The notes beneath the pieces are model-generated. The model saw nothing but the letters and a program-made list of their open reading frames with translations, was not told the DNA's origin and ran no database searches. From an uncultured Verrucomicrobiota bacterium (GTDB lineage Bacteria > Verrucomicrobiota > Kiritimatiellia > CAIQIC01 > Lenti-01), in the NCBI GenBank assembly GCA_938003985.1, contig CALKWZ010000068.1:13534-77533 (forward strand): DNA of 64,000 bases. The letters are read 5' to 3'. Below, one piece after another: positions 1-6,627 of the stretch (within the stretch, counting starts at the first letter, position 1; each line of letters begins with the position of its first letter). The translations under genes were made by a program, and so were the position numbers.

Positions 1-8
1 GGTCTCCG

Positions 9-521
9 TTACCACTCCGCCTGGACCGGGCGGATCTCCTGCCCGGGCGGGAGGGCGGCGAGGATGTCGCGGACGCGGCGGTCGTGGCCGGGCAGGACGA
101 GATAGCCGCGGACGTCGGCGAGGGGCTGAAGGACGAACCGGCGCTTGGTCCAGCGCGGGTGGGGGACGACGAGCCCGCCGCTGCGGATGGTCTGGCCGTC
201 GTAGTAGATCAGGTCGACGTCGATCGTGCGCGGGACGTTGGGCCGGATGCTGCGCTTGCGCCCGAGGGCCAGTTCGACCTTCTGGAGCTGGGCGAAGAGC
301 TTGTGGGCGTCCAGCGAGGTGCCGATGATCAGCACGGTGTTGTAGAACGTCCGGTCGGCGTATTCGTCGGGGACGCCGACGGGTTCGGTTTCGTAGACGG
401 GGGCGGAGGCGAGCAGGGTGACCTCGGGAATCGCGGCGATGGCGGCGCGGGCGGCCTGGAGGCTGGCGAGCCGGTCGTCGAGATTGGAGCCGAGGCTGAG
501 TCCTGCTTCGATGCCGTTCAT
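9..521 (-). CDS. folK: 2-amino-4-hydroxy-6-hydroxymethyldihydropteridine pyrophosphokinase (FolK)
   Basis: FolK transfers pyrophosphate from ATP to hydroxymethyl-dihydropterin in folate synthesis (cytosol). The 170-aa product opens with GLSLGSNLDDR, has ETEPVG, FYNTVLII and the family signature PRTIDVDLIYYDG, followed by VPHPRWTKRRFVLQPL. Length is normal for a single-domain HPPK. The reading frame is open further upstream, but only the ATG at 521 gives a conserved N-terminus, and it overlaps the dapB stop codon as ATGA, so it is probably translated by coupling as the third gene of a dapA-dapB-folK operon. Product and start are both well supported. Confidence 0.93.
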   Translation of the reverse strand: MNGIEAGLSLGSNLDDRLASLQAARAAIAAIPEVTLLASAPVYETEPVGVPDEYADRTFYNTVLIIGTSLDAHKLFAQLQKVELALGRKRSIRPNVPRTIDVDLIYYDGQTIRSGGLVVPHPRWTKRRFVLQPLADVRGYLVLPGHDRRVRDILAALPPGQEIRPVQAEW

Positions 522-1354
522 GGGGCGGGGGCGGTCAGGCCGAGGACGTCGCGCATGCCGTAGAGGGCGGGCGCGCGGCCGGGAAGCCACGCGGCGGCGC
601 GCAGCGCGCCGAGCGCCAGCGTGTCGCGCGAGGTGGCGCGGTGCGACAGTTCGATGCATTCGCCGTCGGCGGCGAACAGCACGGTATGGTCGCCGACGAT
701 GTCGCCGCCGCGGACGGCGTGGAAACCGATTTCCTTTTCGGGGCGTTCGCCGGGGATGCCGGTGCGGCCGTCGACGGCGACGTCCTTCAGGTTCCAGCCG
801 AAGCCCTGGGCGGCGGCCTCGCCGAGGTAGAGGGCGGTGCCGGAGGGGGCATCCTTCTTGCGGCGGTGGTGGCGCTCGACGATTTCGCAGTCGTAGCGCA
901 GCCCGGCGAGGGTGCGGGCGGCCTGCGCGACGAGGGCGTAGAGCAGGTTGACGCCGAGGCTCATGTTGGCGGAGAGCACGACGGGGATTTTCCGCGCGGC
1001 TTGCGCGACGGTGGCTTGTTCGGCCGCGCCGAGGCCGGTGGTGCCGACGACCCAGGGCACGCCGGCGGCCGTCACCTGCGCCGCGGTGGCGGCGACGGCG
1101 GACGGCGAGCTGAAATCGACCGCGACGTCCGGCCGCGCGGCCAGTCCGGCGGCGAGATCGGCGCCGAGGACCACGCCGAGGGCGGGCACGCCGGCGGCGA
1201 CGCCCGCGTCCTGGCCCAGCAGCGGCGCGCCGGCGCGATCGACGGCGGCGACGAGTTCGAGGCCGGGCACGGCGCGCTGGGCGATCAGGCGCGCCATGGC
1301 CAGGCCCATGCGCCCGCCCGCGCCCACGATGAGGACTTTCCGGGTGGCCGCCAT
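518..1354 (-). CDS. dapB: 4-hydroxy-tetrahydrodipicolinate reductase (DapB)
   Basis: DapB makes tetrahydrodipicolinate with NAD(P)H in the lysine/meso-diaminopimelate pathway. The 278-aa protein has the Rossmann motif VLIVGAGGRMG at residues 7-17, VDFSSPSAV in the middle and the substrate-binding/catalytic stretch HHRRKKDAPSGTA. It starts two bases after the dapA stop and overlaps folK by 4 bp, so the three genes form one transcript. The frame stays open into dapA, but the ATG at 1354 gives the family N-terminus. Diaminopimelate production fits the peptidoglycan genes elsewhere in the window (murG, murC, ddl). Confidence 0.95.
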   Translation of the reverse strand: MAATRKVLIVGAGGRMGLAMARLIAQRAVPGLELVAAVDRAGAPLLGQDAGVAAGVPALGVVLGADLAAGLAARPDVAVDFSSPSAVAATAAQVTAAGVPWVVGTTGLGAAEQATVAQAARKIPVVLSANMSLGVNLLYALVAQAARTLAGLRYDCEIVERHHRRKKDAPSGTALYLGEAAAQGFGWNLKDVAVDGRTGIPGERPEKEIGFHAVRGGDIVGDHTVLFAADGECIELSHRATSRDTLALGALRAAAWLPGRAPALYGMRDVLGLTAPAP

Positions 1355-1356
1355 GG

Positions 1357-2226
1357 CTATTTCACCACGCCGCACGCCTGGAGGGTGGCGCGCAGCTTGT
1401 CGCGGTTGGCGGGGGCCATGTCGCACAGGGGCAGGCGGTAGACGGCGGGGCCCAGACCGGCCATTTCCAGGGCGGCCTTGATCGGAATGGGATTGGTCTC
1501 GATGAAGACGTCGTTGAACAGCGCGTAGTACTTGTAATGCAGCGCGCGGGCTTCGTCCCAGCGGCCGGCGGCGGCGGCGTGGACGAGGTCGGCGACGGCC
1601 TTCGGCGCGACGTTGGAGGCGACCGAAATGACGCCGCAGGCGCCGACGGACATCATCGGCAGCGTGAGGCCGTCGTCGCCCGAGAGCACCTCGATCTCGC
1701 AGGCCGCCTTGAGGCGGCTGACGCGGTCGACGCTGCCGGCGGCTTCCTTGACGGCGACGACGTGCGGGTGCTGGGCGAGTTCCGCCACGGTGGGCACGGC
1801 GATTTCGCAGCCGGCGCGGCCGGGGACGTTGTAGAGCACGACCGGCAGGCCGAGGTCGGCCACGGCGGAGAAGTGCTTGATCAGGCCGGCCTGGGTGGGC
1901 TTGTTGTAGTAGGGGGTGACCTGCAAGGTGCCGTCCACGCCCATGGCCTTGGCCTGGGCGGTCAGTTCGAGGGCTTCGGCGGTGGCATTGGCCCCGGTGC
2001 CGGCGATGATCTTGACGCGCCGGGCGGCGGTTTCCACGACGACGCGGATCACCTCGAGGTGTTCGTCCACGTCGAGGGTGGGGGATTCGCCGGTGGTGCC
2101 GACGGGCACGAGGCCGTCGATGCCGCCCGCGATCTGGAATTCGACCAGCTCGCGGAGCCGGCCGTAGTCGACCGCGCCGTCGCGGCCGAAGGGGGTGACG
2201 AGTGCGGTATATGCGCCTGGAAACAT
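1357..2226 (-). CDS. dapA: 4-hydroxy-tetrahydrodipicolinate synthase (DapA)
   Basis: DapA condenses pyruvate with aspartate semialdehyde, the committed step to lysine and diaminopimelate. The 289-aa TIM-barrel protein shows TALVTPF near the N-terminus, VGTTGESPTL, the tyrosine motif YNVPGRAG and the Schiff-base lysine in VKEAAGS. I chose the ATG at 2226 (MFPGAYTALV) rather than the upstream ATG at 2280, because the family begins about here. It is first gene of the leftward dapA-dapB-folK operon and divergent from the PAS/PP2C gene. A C5/G5 hairpin (2254-2269) lies in its leader. Confidence 0.95.
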   Translation of the reverse strand: MFPGAYTALVTPFGRDGAVDYGRLRELVEFQIAGGIDGLVPVGTTGESPTLDVDEHLEVIRVVVETAARRVKIIAGTGANATAEALELTAQAKAMGVDGTLQVTPYYNKPTQAGLIKHFSAVADLGLPVVLYNVPGRAGCEIAVPTVAELAQHPHVVAVKEAAGSVDRVSRLKAACEIEVLSGDDGLTLPMMSVGACGVISVASNVAPKAVADLVHAAAAGRWDEARALHYKYYALFNDVFIETNPIPIKAALEMAGLGPAVYRLPLCDMAPANRDKLRATLQACGVVK

Positions 2227-2312
2227 GGGTTCTGCCTTTTGCTTGGATTGAAACCCCCATTCTTGGGGGAATCCGCGCAAATGAACAGCAAAAAATGGCG
2301 GGCGGAAAACGG

Positions 2313-2342
2313 TTGCGGCAGGGGGCGGGGCTGGGCTATGTT
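2313..2342 (+). promoter_or_regulatory. Probable promoter of the PAS/PP2C gene
   Basis: TTGCGG (2313-2318), an 18-bp spacer and TATGTT (2337-2342). The -10 box ends 9 bases before the ATG at 2352, and no Shine-Dalgarno sequence lies between, so the mRNA may be nearly leaderless. Confidence 0.45.
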
Positions 2343-2351
2343 CCAGCGATC

Positions 2352-4067
2352 ATGTCCAAGGAACAGTCCCAGGCGACGATGCGCATCGACATCACGCCCG
2401 CGATGCTGGAGCAGCTCCAGCAGGCGCCGGCGCCGGGCGGCGTGCGGATCGCGGGGCGGCACGCCCCGGCGCATTCCGGCAGCACCGGGGTGATCCGGAT
2501 CCCGGCGGGCCCCTCCGCCCGCCCGCAGGGCGGGGAGGAATTCCAGACCCTGTTCCAGAGCATCTACGACGCGGTGTTCATCACCGATCCGCAGGGGGCG
2601 ATCGTCTCCGCGAACGTGCGCGCCGAGCAGTTCTTCGCCAGCACGCGCGCGGAGCTGTGCAAGCGCAACGTGCTCGACGTGCTCTGCGGGGCCGACCGGG
2701 GCCTGCTGGACACGATCCTCGGGTCGCTGGAAAACAACCGGTTCGTGCTGATCCAGGCCCTGTGCCGGCGCGCGGACGACACGCTGTTTCCGGCCGAAAT
2801 CTCCGTGAGCCGGCTGCCCATGGGCGGCAAGATGCACCTGAGCTTCTTCGTGCGCGACATCACCTTGCGCAAGGAAGCCGAAGAGCGCCTGAAAACGGGC
2901 TACAACGCGCTGCAGAACTCCGGCAGCGGCATCGCCGTGGCGGACGTCGAGTTTTCGCTGGCGGGCTACGTGAACCCGTCCATGCTGGCCCTGCTGGGGC
3001 TTTCGTCGGTGGAAGAGGCCTATGCCTGCAATTTCCGGCAGTTCCTCAAGGACGAGGCGCTGGCGGGCGACATGATCGAGGCCGTGAAGGCCGGCGACAC
3101 CTGGACGGGCGAGCTGGACATGCGGCGCAAGGACGGCGAGGCCTTCTTCGCGCAGGCCTCCCTGGAGCCCAACCTGAATCCCGACGGCGCGATGACCGGC
3201 ATCGTGATCTCGCTGCTGGACGTGACGCCCCAGCGGCACGCGCAGCAGCAGCTCGAACTGACCGCCGCGCAGCTGCGCCAGAAGAACCAGGAGATGGAAG
3301 CGGATCTGCGCCTGGCCCGCGACCTGCAGTACGCCTTCCTGCCGTCGGGCTATCCCGCGGTGGCGCCGACCGACCCGGGCCAGGCCCGCCGGCTGGAATT
3401 CGCGCACGTCTACCACCCGAGCGGGCTGGTCGGCGGCGATTTCTTCGACATCCTGCCGGTGTCCAAAAGCCAGGTGCTGGTGTTCGTGGCCGACGTGATG
3501 GGCCACGGCGCGCGGGCGGCGCTGGTGGTGGCCACGCTGCGCGGCCTGCTGGAACAGCTTGCGAAGGAAACGCAGGATCCCGGCGATTTCATGACGCGCC
3601 TGAATGCGGCTTATTCCAAGATTTTCAGCACCGCCGGCGACCTGATGTTCGCGACGGCCTGCTGCGCGTTCTTCGATCTGGACCGGGGCAAGATCCTGCA
3701 CGCCAACGCCGGCCACCCGTTGCCGGTGATCGTGGATGCGGCCGGCCCGGCGCGCATCGCGCAGATCGCCGAAGCGGGCCTGGGCCCGGCGCTCGGATTG
3801 TTCGCCGACGCGCGCTTCGGCCACGACGAGATCGACCTGGCGCCCGGCATGCGCGTGCTGTTCTACACCGACGGGCTGACGGAAGCCCGCAACGCCGAAC
3901 TGGACGAGTTCGACGTGCCGGGCATGCTGGAATCCATCCGGGCCCACCGCGCCGAACCGCTGTCCGGACTGCTGGACGCGCTCGTGCGCGACGTCAAGAA
4001 TTTCACCGGGGCCGCGGTTTTCGAGGACGACGTCTGTCTTCTGGCCGTGGGCCATGTCGATTCATAG
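2352..4067 (+). CDS. PAS-domain PP2C (SpoIIE-type) serine phosphatase
   Basis: A 571-aa cytoplasmic signalling protein: about 55 residues of leader, two PAS domains (roughly 57-175 and 180-300), a short coiled coil (about 300-330) and a SpoIIE/RsbU-like PP2C domain to the end. The phosphatase has the metal-binding aspartates in GLVGGDFFDI and FVADVMGHGARAAL and the C-terminal FYTDGLTEARN. Such proteins usually dephosphorylate an anti-sigma-factor antagonist in partner-switching; no STAS or HATPase partner is seen nearby. The start at 2352 is taken because residues upstream of it do not look like protein, although the frame is open from 2202. The sensed signal cannot be told from sequence. Confidence 0.85.
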   Translation: MSKEQSQATMRIDITPAMLEQLQQAPAPGGVRIAGRHAPAHSGSTGVIRIPAGPSARPQGGEEFQTLFQSIYDAVFITDPQGAIVSANVRAEQFFASTRAELCKRNVLDVLCGADRGLLDTILGSLENNRFVLIQALCRRADDTLFPAEISVSRLPMGGKMHLSFFVRDITLRKEAEERLKTGYNALQNSGSGIAVADVEFSLAGYVNPSMLALLGLSSVEEAYACNFRQFLKDEALAGDMIEAVKAGDTWTGELDMRRKDGEAFFAQASLEPNLNPDGAMTGIVISLLDVTPQRHAQQQLELTAAQLRQKNQEMEADLRLARDLQYAFLPSGYPAVAPTDPGQARRLEFAHVYHPSGLVGGDFFDILPVSKSQVLVFVADVMGHGARAALVVATLRGLLEQLAKETQDPGDFMTRLNAAYSKIFSTAGDLMFATACCAFFDLDRGKILHANAGHPLPVIVDAAGPARIAQIAEAGLGPALGLFADARFGHDEIDLAPGMRVLFYTDGLTEARNAELDEFDVPGMLESIRAHRAEPLSGLLDALVRDVKNFTGAAVFEDDVCLLAVGHVDS

Positions 4068-4102
4068 CCGCTTCCTCCGGAAAACAGGAAAGAACCAACC
4101 CC

Positions 4103-4978
4103 ATGACCACGAAACGCATCCTTTGGGCCGCGGCCGTCGCGCTGGCCGTCCTGACCGTCGCCGTTTTCGCGCAGCAGCCGTCGCCCGCCTATTACCAGCC
4201 CGTGCCGGCCCATGCCCAACCGGTGTACTACGCGCCGCCCGCGGCCCAGCCGGTCTATTACGCTCCGGCGCCCGCCCAGCCGGCGTACTACGCGCCCCAG
4301 CCGGCGCCGGCCTACGCCGCCGAAGAAGAAGAAGAGGAAGAAGAAGGCTATTACTGGGCCTGGGGCCAGAAGTGGCCCGGACTGGCCCTTGGACCCAAGT
4401 TCGGCACGACGGGCATCGGTCTGGAAATGACGTTCGGCGTCAACCCCTACCTGAACCTCCGCAGCGGCTTCAACTACGGCTCGTTCACCTGGGGCCAGGA
4501 ATTCGGCAACGTGGACTACGACGCCGACGTCACCATGACCAGCGTGCCGCTGCTGCTGGACGTCCATCCCTTCGGCGGGCATTTCCGCCTCACCGGCGGG
4601 CTCTACCTCCAGCCCGGCACGAAGGCGGACATCGCCGCCACGCCGTCCGAACCGACCCAGATCGGCTCGCATACCTACAATCCCGACACGATCGGCACCT
4701 TGAACGGCCAGATCGAGGTCAGCAGCGCCCTGACGCCCTACGTGGGCATCGGCTTCGGCAACACCGTCGGCGAAGACCAATTGCTGACCCTCACGCTCGA
4801 CGTCGGCGTGATTTTCCAGTCCTACGACGTGTCGCTCGATTCCGACGGCGCGGGCATGACCGCCCAGCTCGACACCTTCCGCGAGGACCTGAAGCAGGAA
4901 GAAGCGCTGCTGCAGAAGGACGCCGACGACTGGAAGATCTTCCCCGTGGTGGCGATTTCCCTCGCCTGGCATTTTTAA
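4103..4978 (+). CDS. Secreted outer-membrane-barrel-like protein with Tyr/Pro/Gln repeats
   Basis: A 291-aa protein with a signal peptide (about residues 1-23, cleavage near AVFA-QQ). A low-complexity linker follows, made of repeated QPVYYAP-like units and a run of eight glutamates near residue 78. The rest (about 85-291) is rich in alternating Gly/aromatic residues and ends in Phe (SLAWHF), typical of an outer-membrane beta-barrel. AGGAAAG at about 4086 is the Shine-Dalgarno sequence. It lies 35 bp after the phosphatase gene. I do not recognise a specific family, so outer-membrane location is inferred from signal peptide, strand pattern and terminal Phe. Confidence 0.7.
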   Translation: MTTKRILWAAAVALAVLTVAVFAQQPSPAYYQPVPAHAQPVYYAPPAAQPVYYAPAPAQPAYYAPQPAPAYAAEEEEEEEEGYYWAWGQKWPGLALGPKFGTTGIGLEMTFGVNPYLNLRSGFNYGSFTWGQEFGNVDYDADVTMTSVPLLLDVHPFGGHFRLTGGLYLQPGTKADIAATPSEPTQIGSHTYNPDTIGTLNGQIEVSSALTPYVGIGFGNTVGEDQLLTLTLDVGVIFQSYDVSLDSDGAGMTAQLDTFREDLKQEEALLQKDADDWKIFPVVAISLAWHF

Positions 4979-5032
4979 GCGGAAGGCGCCGGTTTCATGC
5001 GCCCTTCATCCGCGATCGGGTAGATTGGCGGC

Positions 5033-6301
5033 ATGAAGCGTCGGCTGGCATTCTTCGCGGTCTGGGCGGGCCTGGCGGGTTCCGCCTGGGCCCAGACCAA
5101 CGGCATCTTCGCCGATTTCACGACCTCGCTGGGCGATTTCACCGTCCGCCTCGACTACGAACGCGCCCCGCGCGCCGTCGCCAGCTTCGTCGGCCTCGCC
5201 ACGGGCGAAACCGGGTGGCTGGACGAGCAGACCAACCTCTGGCATCGGCCGTTCTACGACGGCTCCATCTTCCATCGCGTCGTCAAGGACGCCAACACCA
5301 ACGGTATCGCCATCCAAGGGGGGGGGCGCCTGTGGCGGTCCGTCAACACCAACACGGGCGTGGTCACCACCAACTTTTCCGGCCCCGGTTATCAGATGCT
5401 GGAATGCCTCACCAACGGGCTGATCCATTCCAACGGCGTGATTTCGATGGCGAACTCCGGGCCGAACACGGACGGCTCGCAGTTCTTCATCACGGCCACC
5501 AACATGCCGTTCTGGGACGGCGGATATTCCGTCTTCGGCCACGTCGCGAGCGGGATGCCCGTCGTCGCGGCCATCGCTGCCGTGGCGGTGCAAGGAGTTA
5601 ACGAGCGCCCCGTACAGGACATCGTGCTGAGCAACGTCGTCGTCCGCCGCGAGGGTGCCGCCGCCAAAGCGTTCGACGTCACCGCGCAGGGCATTCCTTC
5701 GCCGGAGTCCGCGCCGGCGCGTGTCTACGCCACGGAAACGGCCGCCTTCTTCGAAGTGGAATTGGCGACCCAGACCAAGCCCTTGATGTTCAGCGACGCC
5801 GCCCGGTTGGATTCGTTTGCCGACTGGGACCACCAAACGATGAATGCCAATCAGGTATTCTACACCATGCCAACCCAGGTGCTGACGCAGACCTGGAGCA
5901 TCGCGGCGCTGGGCACCCGGCATTTCTTCCACGCTTCCCGCATCCGCTATCCCGTGCCGATCACCGCGCCCGCCTCCCAGCGCAGCCGGACCTTCACGTT
6001 CAAGTGGGACAATCCAGATTTGACCTATTCCGCGACCTTCTCGGCCAACTACCTGATTCCCGGCACCGGCTGGGTCAAGCAAGGGACCAACGCTCCGGTG
6101 CCGCGCCAAATCTTCATCGGCGACAATTGGATCCGCGAGGCCTATATGGGCCGGCTCACTTTCATGGACGACTTGGCTCGCGAATATAAATACAACTTGG
6201 GGTTCAATCCCGGCCAAACGACCAACCGCTTCACCGGCGACTGGGGGCCCTACGACAGCGAGGTGCGATATCCGATGTCGGGCACCTTCACCTGGCAATA
6301 G
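5033..6301 (+). CDS. Secreted cyclophilin-type peptidyl-prolyl isomerase with C-terminal extension
   Basis: The 422-aa product has a signal peptide (residues 1-21, ending AWA-QT) and a cyclophilin domain at about 26-205: FYDGSIFHRVV, IQGGG, SMANSGPNTDGSQFFITAT and YSVFGHV are the family's active-site segments. The remaining 210 residues look like a beta-rich extracellular module of unknown type. It probably isomerises proline bonds of exported proteins in the periplasm. A TAGATT box (5021-5026) lies 6 bases before the ATG and there is no Shine-Dalgarno sequence, so a leaderless message is possible. Function of the C-terminal half is unknown. Confidence 0.85.
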   Translation: MKRRLAFFAVWAGLAGSAWAQTNGIFADFTTSLGDFTVRLDYERAPRAVASFVGLATGETGWLDEQTNLWHRPFYDGSIFHRVVKDANTNGIAIQGGGRLWRSVNTNTGVVTTNFSGPGYQMLECLTNGLIHSNGVISMANSGPNTDGSQFFITATNMPFWDGGYSVFGHVASGMPVVAAIAAVAVQGVNERPVQDIVLSNVVVRREGAAAKAFDVTAQGIPSPESAPARVYATETAAFFEVELATQTKPLMFSDAARLDSFADWDHQTMNANQVFYTMPTQVLTQTWSIAALGTRHFFHASRIRYPVPITAPASQRSRTFTFKWDNPDLTYSATFSANYLIPGTGWVKQGTNAPVPRQIFIGDNWIREAYMGRLTFMDDLAREYKYNLGFNPGQTTNRFTGDWGPYDSEVRYPMSGTFTWQ

Positions 6302-6392
6302 CGCGGCTGCGTTGCGAGCGCGACATCCTCGTCCTGGACGGATTCAGCGGAGTTGAAATGGCGCACTCCTGAGTCGCGTGAAAATCGAACCC

Positions 6393-6505
6393 GGACGACG
6401 CGGAGGTCGTCCCTCCAAGGACCAAACAATCGTTTAGGGCGGGTTTTTGGATGGTCGGGCTCCGTCCCGACCGGTTTCGTGAAAGGCGGGCAAGCGCCTC
6501 GCCCG
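6393..6505. repeat. Cluster of three REP-like hairpins in a gene-free stretch
   Basis: The 326-bp gap 6302-6627 holds no gene. It contains three consecutive inverted repeats: GGACGAC/GTCGTCC (6393-6399 and 6406-6412), GGTCGGG/CCCGACC (6453-6459 and 6466-6472) and CGGGC/GCCCG (6487-6491 and 6501-6505). Loops are 6-9 bases. None has a T-tract, so they are not ordinary terminators; they resemble REP/BIME-type intergenic palindromes. Confidence 0.6.
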
Positions 6506-6627
6506 GAAACCCACCCGGGGTCAAGCGTTTTTCCTTGCTCTTTTGTGATTGCCAAGGCCCGCGCGGTCATGGCAAACTATCCAAATAAAGTCCGGAGTGT
6601 TTCCGTGGATTCCACAAGGAGCGAATC

